A DNA stretch of 54,532 nt from an uncultured Gammaproteobacteria bacterium (GTDB taxonomy: Bacteria; Pseudomonadota; Gammaproteobacteria; UBA4575), in the NCBI GenBank assembly GCA_905479295.1, contig CAJQLY010000033.1:1-54532 (forward strand), read 5' to 3'. The number at the start of each line of letters is the position of its first letter. Position 1 is the stretch's first letter. Both the position numbers and the translations under genes were made by a program. Shown one piece after another: positions 1 through 10,075 of the stretch. Below the pieces are notes generated by a model. That model saw only the letters and a list, made by a program, of their open reading frames with translations, made no database searches and was not told the origin of the DNA.

Positions 1-325
1 TGATTTCTTCTCGAGCTAGTTCAACATTGAATGTACTTTGGCAGTGTAGCTCGATGGCATGCAGCACGATTTTAGCAATCGGCTTATCGATGCCAGCCAG
101 TGTCTCTTGCGCTTGGCCTTCATCACCTTGACGCCAAGCATGCAGTGCTGACTCAAGCGCTTGGTTGTGTATAACGCCGATACGGCTAAATTGCCAAACC
201 TTCAGGAGCACAGTCGCTACACCCAATACAGACATGAATAGTAAAATAATGAGGACTGGCCCACCAGCATCAAACAAACTCTGAATTTCAGGCGAAATAC
301 CGAGTAGATTAAGCGTTTTTTCCAT
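1..325 (-). CDS. MotA/TolQ/ExbB-family proton channel protein (partial, runs off left edge)
   Basis: Only the first 108 residues are in the window; the gene continues past base 1. The ATG at 325-323 opens MEKTLNLLGISPEIQSL, followed by a hydrophobic segment (about residues 22-41, GGPVLIILLFMSVLGVATVL) and a charged cytoplasmic stretch beginning KVWQFSRIGV. A single N-terminal membrane helix followed by a long cytoplasmic region is the layout of the ExbB/TolQ/MotA family, whose members form the proton-driven motor unit of TonB, Tol or similar systems. It is not the same gene as the exbB at 19067-19666. A 7-bp-arm inverted repeat lies 64 bases upstream. The family call is fairly safe; the specific system is unknown because the partner genes are outside the window. 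Confidence 0.75.
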   Translation of the reverse strand, partial: MEKTLNLLGISPEIQSLFDAGGPVLIILLFMSVLGVATVLLKVWQFSRIGVIHNQALESALHAWRQGDEGQAQETLAGIDKPIAKIVLHAIELHCQSTFNVELAREEI

Positions 326-388
326 TAAAACTTGCCCTAACAAAAATGATAGTGAGCAGATTCTACCTTACCGGGCGAATCTTAACAC

Positions 389-405
389 TGCGTCAACATG
401 ACGCA
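389..405. promoter_or_regulatory. Perfect inverted repeat TGCGTCA-ACA-TGACGCA
   Basis: Two perfect 7-bp arms around a 3-base spacer lie between the end of the haemoglobin gene (456) and the start of the ExbB-type gene (325). No T-run follows on the minus strand, so it is a poor intrinsic terminator. A dimeric repressor site upstream of the ExbB-type gene is the more likely reading, but this is inference. Confidence 0.35.
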
Positions 406-455
406 TGCTATGAATCCTCTTGTAATAATTTTTATGAGTTCACTGTAGATTTAAT

Positions 456-830
456 TTAGTCGACACCGAGAATATTATTTCGTTGATACTCGAGAATAGT
501 TATCACTTCTTGAATTAGCTCTGCTGCGATTTTTTGCTCTTTCAATGTCTGTGCCATACAGGCCATCATGGCATTGAAATGCACCGTGCTTAGGCCTTGG
601 TTTATCACTAAACCACTATGAGCTCGGCGTAAGGTCTTGCCGGTATACAGTGAATTACCACCAAATGCATAGGTTAGAAAGGCATGCATCTTACGTTCTT
701 GCTGATCGATGTCGATGCTTTCAAAAAATGGCCTAAGTAGATCATCCTTCAAAAAATTCACATAAAAATGATGGGCTATTCTATGAACACCTTGTTCTGC
801 ACCTAGTTTGTCATATAACTCTGATTTCAT
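456..830 (-). CDS. glbN: Group I truncated haemoglobin (2/2 globin)
   Basis: A 124-residue globin-like protein, the usual size for bacterial truncated haemoglobins. It has the family pattern in order: LYDKLGAEQGV at the N-terminus, HFYVNFLKDD with the B10 tyrosine (Y23), LYTGKTLRRAHSGL with the proximal F8 histidine (H71), and a final HFNAMMACMAQTL helix. These proteins bind O2 or NO and are usually linked to NO detoxification or oxygen handling in the cytoplasm. The reading frame extends to a TTG at 842, but I chose the ATG at 830 because a -10-like TATACT (minus strand, 868-863) would put transcription start only about 26 bases before that ATG and too close to the TTG. It is flanked upstream by a bidirectional terminator and is therefore probably transcribed alone. 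Confidence 0.88.
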   Translation of the reverse strand: MKSELYDKLGAEQGVHRIAHHFYVNFLKDDLLRPFFESIDIDQQERKMHAFLTYAFGGNSLYTGKTLRRAHSGLVINQGLSTVHFNAMMACMAQTLKEQKIAAELIQEVITILEYQRNNILGVD

Positions 831-862
831 GTTGTGACCCAATACTATTGTAAGTTAGGCCC

Positions 863-868
863 AGTATA
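863..868 (-). promoter_or_regulatory. Candidate -10 box for the truncated haemoglobin gene
   Basis: On the minus strand the hexamer TATACT (5 of 6 to consensus) lies 33 bases before the chosen ATG at 830. No convincing -35 hexamer is seen at 16-18 bases. The terminator at 935-965 separates this gene from the ftsK operon, so a promoter must lie in 843-934. Confidence 0.35.
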
Positions 869-934
869 CGATTAGTTATTTATATAAACTATATAACTTT
901 GCTTTAATTGTGGTGATATTAATGATTTGAGCAT

Positions 935-965
935 AAAAAAAGCCGCTAAAAAGCGGCTTTTTTTT
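935..965. terminator. Bidirectional intrinsic terminator
   Basis: Stem AGCCGCT (941-947) and AGCGGCT (952-958) with a 4-base A loop, flanked by six A on the left and seven T on the right, so both strands carry a U-tract. On the minus strand it lies 19 bases after the stop of the 32-residue gene and closes the ftsK-lolA-rarA-orf99-orf32 run. Confidence 0.85.
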
Positions 966-983
966 ACAATACTAGTAGGCTGT

Positions 984-1082
984 TTAAAACAGGTAAAGAT
1001 CAGCCACTGTGAATGCAATGTATAAAATTGGGATCATCATAATGACAACGGTGATCGTGGTCTTGATACCTTCTTCGTCCAT
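984..1082 (-). CDS. Small single-pass membrane protein, 32 residues, unknown
   Basis: I do not recognise this protein. It starts MDEEGIKTT, continues with a hydrophobic helix (about residues 9-27, including VVIMMIPILYIAF) and ends ADLYLF, so it is an acidic N-terminus plus one membrane segment. It is preceded on the minus strand by AGGAG seven bases before the ATG, a strong ribosome binding site that makes a real gene likely despite its length. It sits 96 bases after orf99 and directly before the terminator at 935-965, so it is probably the last gene of the ftsK-lolA-rarA transcript or has its own promoter in that gap. Small proteins of this shape often attach to membrane complexes; no function is assigned. 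Confidence 0.65.
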   Translation of the reverse strand: MDEEGIKTTITVVIMMIPILYIAFTVADLYLF

Positions 1083-1178
1083 AGTCCTACTCCTAATATT
1101 TGTATGTGGCGTTATTCGCCTTATTTTATACTCAGGCTATACCCAAGTTCAATCGTAATACGCTGAAAACCCAGTTTA

Positions 1179-1478
1179 TTAGCTAGGTTTCCAAATGCCG
1201 AAAGCTGATCCTGGTGGTGCTATTGGCGCCGCCGGTGCTGCAGGCGCTTCCACAGGCCCTGAGACGTCCTCTAAGACGTGTTGCATAAAGGCTGCTAACT
1301 CATCAACAATCTCTTTCTTATCCTTTGCTGGCGCCTCTGAGGTGCCAATAACGAAGCCCACGATGGCACTTAGATACTGGCTGCCAATAAATGGATCTTT
1401 TGCACGCTCATCGGCGGCAACGACAACCTTCATGACATCATCAATCAGGCTTTTAGATAGTTGTAACTCATCAGACAT
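1179..1478 (-). CDS. Conserved-looking hypothetical protein, 99 residues (orf99)
   Basis: I do not recognise a family. The first 75 or so residues look like a soluble helical domain (MSDELQLSKSLIDDVMKVVV, then QYLSAIVGFVIGT). This is followed by a low-complexity Ala/Pro linker (residues about 78-90, APAAPAAPIAPP) and a short aromatic tail ending FGIWKPS. The linker-plus-tail layout suggests a docking peptide for a partner. The start is supported by AAGGA eight bases upstream of the ATG. It begins 10 bases after the rarA stop on the same strand, so it is probably co-transcribed with ftsK, lolA and rarA. A long reading frame on the opposite strand here has no start context and is a shadow. Confidence 0.7.
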   Translation of the reverse strand: MSDELQLSKSLIDDVMKVVVAADERAKDPFIGSQYLSAIVGFVIGTSEAPAKDKKEIVDELAAFMQHVLEDVSGPVEAPAAPAAPIAPPGSAFGIWKPS

Positions 1479-1488
1479 AGGGCTTTCC

Positions 1489-2817
1489 TTAGGTTGCTTT
1501 GGAGCTGCGCAAACGCTGCAACATCTCCTTGATTTTAACTTCTAATCCACGATCGACGGGATCATAGTATCTTGCGCCTGAAAGTTCATCAGGAAAATAA
1601 TTTTCGCCGGCAGCATAACCGCCCTCTTCATTGTGTGCATAACGGTAATCCTTGCCATAATCTAATTCTGCCATTAGTTTGGTAGGTGCGTTACGAAGGT
1701 GTTTCGGCACATCTAAACTACCCTTCTCTTTAACATCCCGCATCGCAGCGTTATAAGCCATATAGATGGCATTACTTTTAGGGGCACAGGCAAGAAAAAC
1801 AATTGCTTGAGCAATCGCTAGTTCACCCTCCGGACTACCCAGCCGATTATAACTATCCCAGGCTTGTATCGCTATTTGTAAGGCACGCGGATCGGCATTA
1901 CCAATATCTTCAGAAGCAATGCGCAGTACACGACGAGCAATGTAATTTGGATCACAGCCACCATCGAGTAAGCGGCAATACCAATATAAGGCAGCATCCG
2001 GGTCGGTACCACGGACTGATTTATGCAGTGCCGAGGTTAAATCGTAAAAATACTCACCCTTGTTATCAAATCGCCGCAGGCTAGTTTGTGTCACTTGGGC
2101 GATCAATTCACGCTCAATAATGCGCTGGCCTTGTATATCTTGTTCGCTCAGATCAAAGGCCACTTCCAGCATCGACAGTGCACGACGAGCATCACCATCG
2201 GCAGCTACTGCCAATAGGTTTAAGGTATCATCACTAATTACTATATTTTCTGCCCCTAAGCCACGCGATTTATCTGTCACTGCACTTTTCAAGCAGCCGA
2301 ATAAGTCTTCTACCCTCAATGACTTTAAAACATAGGTTCTAGCACGTGAGAGCAAGGCATTATTTAATTCAAATGATGGGTTTTCAGTAGTTGCACCAAT
2401 AAAGCAGATAGTGCCATTTTCTATATGCGGTAAGAAGGCATCTTGTTGAGATTTATTAAACCGATGGACTTCATCCACAAATAAGATAGTGGTCGCTTGC
2501 CCTGCTGCTTGATTTTGCTGCGCTTGTTCAACTGCTGCACGAATCTCTTTTATACCTCCCAATACTGCTGAGATAGCTACAAAAGGTACTTGGCATTGCC
2601 TTGAAATAATTTGTGCAATGGTAGTCTTGCCGATACCAGGTGGCCCCCATAAAATCATTGAATGAGGTCTTCCGGAATCTATTGCCTTACGTAGAGCAGA
2701 TTGCTCACCAAAAAGGTGTTCTTGACCGATAAACTCATCGCAACTTTGTGGCCGCATTCTATCGGCTAACGGTCGATAGCCGTCATTATCAGCAAAAAGG
2801 TCATCCATAGCACTCAT
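1489..2817 (-). CDS. rarA: Replication-associated recombination protein RarA (MgsA), AAA+ ATPase
   Basis: A 442-residue AAA+ clamp-loader-like ATPase that acts at stalled forks and in recombination. Walker A is GPPGIGKT (residues 58-65) and Walker B is in [10 protein letters not shown] (about 111-120). Sensor 1 follows in [14 protein letters not shown], and the C-terminal tetramerisation and MgsA region contains [20 protein letters not shown]. Length matches the family (about 440-450). The ATG directly abuts the lolA stop codon (zero spacing), so translation is coupled. The ftsK-lolA-rarA order is a well-known gammaproteobacterial arrangement. In enterobacteria serS comes next, but here orf99 takes that place. 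Confidence 0.95.
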   Translation of the reverse strand: MSAMDDLFADNDGYRPLADRMRPQSCDEFIGQEHLFGEQSALRKAIDSGRPHSMILWGPPGIGKTTIAQIISRQCQVPFVAISAVLGGIKEIRAAVEQAQQNQAAGQATTILFVDEVHRFNKSQQDAFLPHIENGTICFIGATTENPSFELNNALLSRARTYVLKSLRVEDLFGCLKSAVTDKSRGLGAENIVISDDTLNLLAVAADGDARRALSMLEVAFDLSEQDIQGQRIIERELIAQVTQTSLRRFDNKGEYFYDLTSALHKSVRGTDPDAALYWYCRLLDGGCDPNYIARRVLRIASEDIGNADPRALQIAIQAWDSYNRLGSPEGELAIAQAIVFLACAPKSNAIYMAYNAAMRDVKEKGSLDVPKHLRNAPTKLMAELDYGKDYRYAHNEEGGYAAGENYFPDELSGARYYDPVDRGLEVKIKEMLQRLRSSKAT

Positions 2818-3459
2818 CTACTCGACCACTGTCCCAATCACATCAAGGCCTTTATCTGGCGAGAACTGAAAAGTTTTATCCGCGATACGATGATTAATTA
2901 ATACCCGTGAAAATCGAATCATCGTGGTTTGATCAAAATGATCAAGTAGCTTCATCTCACGTACTTGATTACCTTTAAGACCAATCTCAACACGATAAAA
3001 TTCAGTATCTTGTACTTTAGGCACTAATGCTCGCCATTCCAGACCAAAGGCCTCACCTAGCATCCGTATCTCGAAATCTTGATAGATAGCACGGTAATTG
3101 GTGAGCAATAATATCGGTGAATTACCTAATGCTTTAGCCAGCGGCTGTACACTAACCTGTTCTAATTCATGGTCAATCAACCATAGGTTTTTACCATCAG
3201 AAATAATATCTTGTGGCTCCGGCGATTCGTAATGCCAGATAAAGCGGCCCGGTTTTTTTATTTTAATCGTGCCGCTGGATTCTTGAATGAGATGGCCTTG
3301 ATCATCACGCACTTCTTGATAAAAGTTGGCTTGCAATGTTTCTATCGCAGCAACGATGGCCTCTAGATCTTGATCCGCTTCATCGATAACAAACTTATCT
3401 TCAGCCTGTGCGAATGAAGACCATAAAATAAAAAATAGAAGGCTTAAATAAGCAGACAT
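2818..3459 (-). CDS. lolA: Outer-membrane lipoprotein carrier protein LolA
   Basis: Periplasmic chaperone that takes lipoproteins from the Lol ABC transporter and passes them to LolB. It has an N-terminal signal peptide (MSAYLSLLFFILWSSFAQA, cleavage before EDKF). The LolA fold region includes ANFYQEVRDDQG, the KPGRFIWHYESPEPQ strand and SDGKNLWLIDHELEQV. I start it at the ATG at 3459; the frame extends two codons further to a TTG (3465) that lacks better context. The gene lies between ftsK (68 bases upstream) and rarA (abutting). Its transporter partners lolD and lolC/E are in this window at 21.1-23.0 kb. Confidence 0.92.
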   Translation of the reverse strand: MSAYLSLLFFILWSSFAQAEDKFVIDEADQDLEAIVAAIETLQANFYQEVRDDQGHLIQESSGTIKIKKPGRFIWHYESPEPQDIISDGKNLWLIDHELEQVSVQPLAKALGNSPILLLTNYRAIYQDFEIRMLGEAFGLEWRALVPKVQDTEFYRVEIGLKGNQVREMKLLDHFDQTTMIRFSRVLINHRIADKTFQFSPDKGLDVIGTVVE

Positions 3460-3527
3460 CTGCAAGTTTTCCGAAGTTGTAGAGCTTTTTAAGGGTACGC
3501 GATCAGAGCCAATAAAAGCGAGCGATT

Positions 3528-5837
3528 TTACCGAGGTGGTGCTGGTGCCAACACTTCACGGCTACCATTGGATTGAACACTGGAAACCACACCACTGCTT
3601 TCCATTTCTTCGATCATACGGGCAGCACGATTATAACCAACCTTTAAGCGACGTTGAACATAGGAAATTGAGGCCTTGCGTGTCTCTGTAACAATGGCAA
3701 CGGCTTGGTCATACAGTGGGTCCATCTCGTCATCTGAATCACCGTTTTCATCATCTAACCCTGGAATACCAGTAACTGGCTCAGTCAGAATTTCTTCGAG
3801 GTAGTTTGCTTGTCCACGCTGACGCAAGAAATCACAGACATTGTGGACTTCTTGATCTGAGACAAAAGCACCATGGACACGTTCTGGGATAGAGGTACCA
3901 GGTGGTAGATACAACATATCACCGTGTCCTAGTAGTTGCTCTGCACCCATCTGATCGAGAATAGTGCGAGAATCAATCTTTGACGAAACCTGAAACGCCA
4001 TTCGCGTTGGAATATTAGCTTTAATTAAACCGGTAATAACATCCACTGATGGCCTTTGTGTCGCGAGTATTAGGTGGATACCAGCAGCCCGTGCTTTTTG
4101 TGCTAGACGTGCAATTAAATCTTCTACTTTCTTGCCGACAACCATCATCATATCGGCAAACTCATCAACCACGATTACAAGCAATGGTAGTTGTTCTAAT
4201 TCTGCTGCTATGATTTCTGCTGAGAGTTGTTCTTCTGGCTTGAATAAAGGGTCAAGAATAGGCTCACCTTTAGCCCGCGCTTCGCTGATCTTGCTGTTAT
4301 AACCGGCAAGATTCCGCACACCTAAGATAGACATCAGCTTATAACGACGTTCCATTTCAGCAACCGACCAACGCAGGGCATTGGCAGCTTCTTTCATGTC
4401 GGTTACCACAGGTGTTAATAGATGTGGAATGCCTTCATATACGCTGAGCTCTAGCATCTTAGGATCGATTAAGATCATGCGGACATCTTCTGCCGTTGAT
4501 TTATACAATAAGCTCAAAATCATTGCATTAACTGCCACCGACTTACCTGAGCCAGTAGTACCAGCAACTAATAGGTGCGGCATAGCAGCAAGATTGACCA
4601 CTACCGGCAAACCACCGATATCTTTGCCTAAAGCCATAGAGACTGGTGACTTAGATTCATCATATAGATTCGATTTCAGAATCTCACTTAAACGCACCAT
4701 TTCGCGATTTTCATTCGGAATTTCAAGCCCGATTGAGGGTTTACCTGGAATCACTTCAACGATGCGTACACTAATAACAGACAAGGCTCGTGCTAAATCT
4801 TTTGCCAATGCAGTGACTTTACTCACCTTTAGACCGGGTGCCAGTAACAATTCAAACCGTGTCACGATTGGCCCAGGGTGTACTTCACTGACCTCAGCTT
4901 CAATATTAAAATCTAATAACTTCAGCTCCACTTGCCGTGATAGAGCCTCTAATGCGGCATCTGAATAACCAGTCGCTTCACTCACCGTATTATCTAACAA
5001 CATCAGTGGTGGTAGGTCGTTATTACCCTTCCCTTCAAATAATGGAATTTGTTTCTCACGCTCAACACGTTTACTCACCTTAACCGTATTCACGGTAGGT
5101 TCAATTCGTGGTTTCTTACGCGGCTTAGCAATCCGCGCTTCAAATTTAGGTGTGCGTGCTTTCTCTAGGGCAGCTTGATCTCTACGCTGCATAATTTGCT
5201 GATAGATATAACTGCATTTAGCACTGACCCAGAGTGCAGACAAGACTGTCAGCTTACCGAGTAGATCAATGATCTTTAACCAGGACAGACTGGAGAAGAT
5301 AGATATTCCCGCTAAGAACATAGCTAAAAGTAAAAGTGTTGTACCGGAATAGTTGAATGCCAGAATGAATAGGTCACTGAGTACGCTACCGAGCACACCT
5401 CCTGCATCCGCAGGTAGAAAGCTAGGCTCAAAGTGCATCGAAGAAAGCCCACAACCTGAGGCTAAAGTTAATAGGAAACCAAACCAACGTAGCCACATCA
5501 AACGGTAGTCCGGTTGGCCGTCTATATCGACACCTTTATATAACAACCAACCGCTATATATCACCATTAATGGAGTGATATAGGCTAGGTAGCCAAAGAG
5601 AAATAAGAATAGACCCGCAAAAAAGGCGCCAGCAGAACCACCTAGGTTATGCACAACGGCATCGGTGTTACTCAAGGTAAAGCCTGGGTCAGCACGATCG
5701 TAACTAATCAATGCTAAATACAAGTACACACCAATAGCGACCAACATCACCAGCATAGCCTCACGGATACCCCGACCAAGGTGTGTCTTGGAGCTCTTTG
5801 TTGTTCTCTTAGGTTTTTTACTGGTTGCTTGAGCCAC
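3528..5837 (-). CDS. ftsK: DNA translocase FtsK
   Basis: A 769-residue septal DNA pump that clears the chromosome terminus and activates XerCD dimer resolution. The first 200 residues hold about four or five membrane helices (for example [18 protein letters not shown] and [19 protein letters not shown]). A short basic linker follows, far shorter than the enterobacterial one. The motor then has Walker A GTTGSGKS (in [20 protein letters not shown]), Walker [15 protein letters not shown] and [14 protein letters not shown]. The last 65 residues are the winged-helix gamma domain ([20 protein letters not shown]), which reads polar KOPS sites. Translation appears to start at a GTG (5837-5835) with a weak ribosome site. 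Length is typical of the compact FtsK/SpoIIIE form. Confidence 0.95.
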   Translation of the reverse strand: MAQATSKKPKRTTKSSKTHLGRGIREAMLVMLVAIGVYLYLALISYDRADPGFTLSNTDAVVHNLGGSAGAFFAGLFLFLFGYLAYITPLMVIYSGWLLYKGVDIDGQPDYRLMWLRWFGFLLTLASGCGLSSMHFEPSFLPADAGGVLGSVLSDLFILAFNYSGTTLLLLAMFLAGISIFSSLSWLKIIDLLGKLTVLSALWVSAKCSYIYQQIMQRRDQAALEKARTPKFEARIAKPRKKPRIEPTVNTVKVSKRVEREKQIPLFEGKGNNDLPPLMLLDNTVSEATGYSDAALEALSRQVELKLLDFNIEAEVSEVHPGPIVTRFELLLAPGLKVSKVTALAKDLARALSVISVRIVEVIPGKPSIGLEIPNENREMVRLSEILKSNLYDESKSPVSMALGKDIGGLPVVVNLAAMPHLLVAGTTGSGKSVAVNAMILSLLYKSTAEDVRMILIDPKMLELSVYEGIPHLLTPVVTDMKEAANALRWSVAEMERRYKLMSILGVRNLAGYNSKISEARAKGEPILDPLFKPEEQLSAEIIAAELEQLPLLVIVVDEFADMMMVVGKKVEDLIARLAQKARAAGIHLILATQRPSVDVITGLIKANIPTRMAFQVSSKIDSRTILDQMGAEQLLGHGDMLYLPPGTSIPERVHGAFVSDQEVHNVCDFLRQRGQANYLEEILTEPVTGIPGLDDENGDSDDEMDPLYDQAVAIVTETRKASISYVQRRLKVGYNRAARMIEEMESSGVVSSVQSNGSREVLAPAPPR

Positions 5838-7005
<1,168 letters not shown>

Positions 7006-7012
7006 AACAGCA

Positions 7013-8164
7013 GTGAGTGATCAACAGAAACAACCTCTAGAAATTAGTTTTCACCGAGCAATTGATGAGATTGGTGCGCAAGATTGGAATGGTTTGGCCG
7101 GTACGGCTGACCCATTCATGCGTTATGAATTTCTAGAGGCACTGGAAGAAAACAACTGCGTTGGCCCTGATTATGGTTGGTTACCCTATCATATCGCCGT
7201 GCGCGATACGGATCAGCAGTTAGTTGCCGCCTGCCCTATCTATATTAAAACCAATTCCTATGGTGAGTTTGTCTTTGATTGGAATTGGGCCTCGGCTTAC
7301 GAACAGGCCAAACTTCAATATTACCCAAAGATGGTCTGTTCAGTACCATATAATCCTGCCACTGGCATGCGTATTTTGAGTCAGGATCCAGCACTAAAAA
7401 CCCTAGTTATTCAACAAGCCATTGCGATCGCCAAAAAGATGCAAATGAGTGGTATGCACTGGCTATTCACTACCACTGAAGATACTACTTTATGTGAACA
7501 ACAAGGATTAATGTTACGCATGGGCTGCCAATATCATTGGTTTAATCATAACTATGCATCCTTTGATGACTTCACTGCGAGCTTTGTCTCTAGGAAACGA
7601 AAAAAGGTCAATCGCGAGCGTCGCATGGTGGCTGAGCAAGGTATAGAGATTAAAGTAATTCATGGTAATGAGGCCAGTGCCGAACAGATTATTCGCGCAC
7701 ATCAGTTTTATGTCAGCACCTTCGATCGAAAATCTGGTATCCCCACTCTACAACTAGAATTTTTCCAACAGATCTGTCGCACTATGGGTCAACAAGTAGT
7801 GTTCTTCTTTGCTTACCATCAAGAACAGGCGATTGCCTGTGCCATCTGTTTACGTAGTGACGATACACTATATGGTCGTTTCTGGGGTTGTGATGAGCAG
7901 TACCACAGCCTGCACTTTGAGACCTGTTTCTACCAGGGTATCGATTATTGTATTAAGCATCAGTTGCAACGTTTTGAGCCGGGTGCACAGGGTGAACATA
8001 AGATTGCCCGAGGCTTTGTTCCAACTAAAACCTGGTCGGCACATTGGATTGAAAATGAGCAGTTTCGCCCAGTCTTAGAAAACTTCTGTCAACGTGAGCA
8101 ACATGGCATGCAGCATCAAGTCGATGAACTCACGACCATGTTGCCGTTTCGTGAAGCATCATGA
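7013..8164 (+). CDS. FemAB-like GNAT-fold protein (PF04339-type, putative N-acyltransferase)
   Basis: A 383-residue protein of the family once annotated as DUF482 or 'peptidogalycan biosynthesis'. It has two GNAT-like halves. Recognisable stretches are DPFMRYEFLEALEENNCVG near residue 33, FDWNWASAYEQ near 90, the basic region SRKRKKVNRERR near 193-204, and LYGRFWGCDEQYHSLHFETC near 285-304. It ends with FEPGAQGEHKIARGF. The acyl acceptor is unknown; known FemAB relatives add amino acids from aminoacyl-tRNA. That it is followed by aat, an aminoacyl-tRNA-dependent transferase, is suggestive but not proof. Starts with GTG and overlaps aat by four bases (ATGA), so the two are translationally coupled. 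Confidence 0.8.
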   Translation: MSDQQKQPLEISFHRAIDEIGAQDWNGLAGTADPFMRYEFLEALEENNCVGPDYGWLPYHIAVRDTDQQLVAACPIYIKTNSYGEFVFDWNWASAYEQAKLQYYPKMVCSVPYNPATGMRILSQDPALKTLVIQQAIAIAKKMQMSGMHWLFTTTEDTTLCEQQGLMLRMGCQYHWFNHNYASFDDFTASFVSRKRKKVNRERRMVAEQGIEIKVIHGNEASAEQIIRAHQFYVSTFDRKSGIPTLQLEFFQQICRTMGQQVVFFFAYHQEQAIACAICLRSDDTLYGRFWGCDEQYHSLHFETCFYQGIDYCIKHQLQRFEPGAQGEHKIARGFVPTKTWSAHWIENEQFRPVLENFCQREQHGMQHQVDELTTMLPFREAS

Positions 8165-8904
8165 GTGTCGATGATCTAACTTTATTAGATCCAAAAGATA
8201 GCACCACACCCTTCCCACACCCAAAACAAGCCTTGAATGACCCAGAAGGTTTATTGGCGGCTGGCGGTGACCTATCACCTACCCGCATTTTACAAGCCTA
8301 TCAACAGGGTATCTTTCCTTGGTATTCCGATGGGCAACCGATTTTATGGTGGTCACCTAATCCACGAGGTGTGCTTTGGCCACGTGAATTTATCGCTCAT
8401 AACAGCTTAAAACGTATCATTAATAAAGGCTGGCGGGTGAGCTATGACCAAGCTTTCGAATCGGTCATACGCGCCTGTGCAGAACCTAGGGGCAACGATC
8501 AGGGCACCTGGATCACAGAGGACATGATTCAAGCCTATTGCGAGTTACATGTATTAGGGCCAGCACATTCTATTGAGGTTTGGGATGAAAAACAGCTGAT
8601 TGGTGGTGTCTATGGCATTGCCTTAGGCAAGTTGTTCGCTGGTGAATCGATGTTCTCACGACAATCAGGCGGTTCTAAAATCGCTCTACTATATCTTTCA
8701 GCTTATCTGGATAATTGGGATTATACCTTGATTGATACACAACTACCGAGTGAACATTTAGTCAGTTTAGGTGGACGCACTATGTCACGTGAAGCCTATT
8801 TAGATTTGCTACAGACTGCGACACATGAAAGCGTCACAGCACAGGCCTGGCAGCCTGGACAAGCTATTGATATCAATCATTGGTTAAAGACCCGCCTACT
8901 GTAA
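8161..8904 (+). CDS. aat: Leucyl/phenylalanyl-tRNA-protein transferase
   Basis: A 247-residue enzyme that attaches Leu or Phe to N-terminal Arg or Lys of proteins, marking them for ClpS/ClpAP (the N-degron pathway). Diagnostic motifs are DPEGLLAAGGDLSPTRILQAYQ (about residues 27-48), GIFPWYSDGQPILWWSPNPR (about 50-69), HSIEVWDEKQLIGGVYGIALG, FAGESMFSR, and the near-C-terminal IDTQLPSEHLVSLGG. Length matches E. coli Aat (234) with a short extension. It starts inside the stop of the preceding acyltransferase-like gene. Confidence 0.95.
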   Translation: MSVDDLTLLDPKDSTTPFPHPKQALNDPEGLLAAGGDLSPTRILQAYQQGIFPWYSDGQPILWWSPNPRGVLWPREFIAHNSLKRIINKGWRVSYDQAFESVIRACAEPRGNDQGTWITEDMIQAYCELHVLGPAHSIEVWDEKQLIGGVYGIALGKLFAGESMFSRQSGGSKIALLYLSAYLDNWDYTLIDTQLPSEHLVSLGGRTMSREAYLDLLQTATHESVTAQAWQPGQAIDINHWLKTRLL

Positions 8905-8932
8905 GCTGAGGTCTAATCGAGATGAACTAGGC

Positions 8933-10072
8933 TTATCCCATATTCGACAGAATGGCGTCCTTCACATCGGCAAGCTTTGCATCAATCGTAATTAGTTTAC
9001 TAGTGGCTTGCTTAATAGCGGTATCAGGATCTTTCAGGCCATGACCAGTCAAGGTACATACCACGGTGCTGCCAGCAGGAATTTTACCACTTTCAATATC
9101 ACGCAAGGCACCGGCAACTGAAGTTGCTGATGCAGGTTCACAAAAGACACCTTCAGAGCCTGCCAATAAACGTTGGGCAGCTAGAATTTCATCATCACTG
9201 CACTCATCAAACCAGCCACCTGATTCTTTATTTACCTTCCAAGCATTATCCCAACTCTGTGGGTGCCCGATACGAATTGCAGTTGCAATTGTTTCAGGGG
9301 CATCAACCATATCACCACGCATAAATGGAGCACTGCCTGCCGCTTGGTAACCAATCATCTTAGGTCGCTTAGCACTCTTAACACCTTGTAAAAATTGGCA
9401 GTTGCCTGAACAGAGGCTACACGACTGAGTGCATTCATTGGCATATTCTGAATAACCGATCCAATGCGCTGTGATATTGCCAGCATTACCTACTGGCAAA
9501 CAATGAAAATCTGGAGCCTCACCAAGTTCATCAACAATCTCAAAGGCCGCTGTCTTTTGCCCCTGCAAACGATAGGGATTAATACTGTTAACGATATCTA
9601 CTGGCGCTTCGGTAGCGACTTCTTTTACCAAACGCATACCATCATCAAAGTTACCTTTGACTTGAATCACCACCGCACCTTGAATCATTGCTTGTGCTAA
9701 CTTACCCATAGCGATCTTACCTTCAGGAATCAACACAAAGGCAGCGATGCCTGCACGCGAAGCATAGGCTGCAGCTGATGCTGAAGTGTTACCAGTGGAA
9801 GCACAAATAATGGCACGACTGCCATCTTGCACCGCCTTGGTTACCGCCATCGTCATCCCTCGGTCTTTGAATGAGCCGGTTGGATTAAGGCCTTCATATT
9901 TAAGCAGTAAGCGTACATCGTGCTTTTTTAATAGCTCAATATTATGGCATTCGATTAGAGGAGTATTCCCCTCACCTAGGCTAATAATTCGGCCATTAGG
10001 ATCGATTGGCATACGCGAGATGTAATTATTAATAAGCCCGGTATAACGATTTTCAGTTGCATTTGTAGTCAT
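8933..10072 (-). CDS. thrC: Threonine synthase (PLP enzyme) with an unusual four-cysteine insert
   Basis: A 379-residue fold-type II PLP enzyme that turns O-phosphohomoserine into threonine. The PLP lysine is K69 in [11 protein letters not shown], and [18 protein letters not shown] forms the phosphate-binding region. [17 protein letters not shown] follows near residues 194-210. Between this helix and [14 protein letters not shown] there is an insert with C214, C218, C221 and C225 (C-X3-C-X2-C-X3-C). That spacing suggests a bound metal, and I do not know it from well-studied threonine synthases. The gene lies 3 bases after hom on the same strand. The homoserine kinase gene is not in the window. 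Confidence 0.93.
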   Translation of the reverse strand: MTTNATENRYTGLINNYISRMPIDPNGRIISLGEGNTPLIECHNIELLKKHDVRLLLKYEGLNPTGSFKDRGMTMAVTKAVQDGSRAIICASTGNTSASAAAYASRAGIAAFVLIPEGKIAMGKLAQAMIQGAVVIQVKGNFDDGMRLVKEVATEAPVDIVNSINPYRLQGQKTAAFEIVDELGEAPDFHCLPVGNAGNITAHWIGYSEYANECTQSCSLCSGNCQFLQGVKSAKRPKMIGYQAAGSAPFMRGDMVDAPETIATAIRIGHPQSWDNAWKVNKESGGWFDECSDDEILAAQRLLAGSEGVFCEPASATSVAGALRDIESGKIPAGSTVVCTLTGHGLKDPDTAIKQATSKLITIDAKLADVKDAILSNMG

Positions 10073-10075
10073 AAT

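Noticed and set aside
1195-1545. 116-codon plus-strand frame across orf99 and the end of rarA
   Set aside because: Antisense to two genes with better start signals; its Ala/Gly-rich start is the mirror of the orf99 Pro/Ala linker.
4381-4968. 195-codon plus-strand reading frame inside ftsK
   Set aside because: Fully antisense to a well-conserved gene, no ribosome site and no recognisable domain; a shadow frame.
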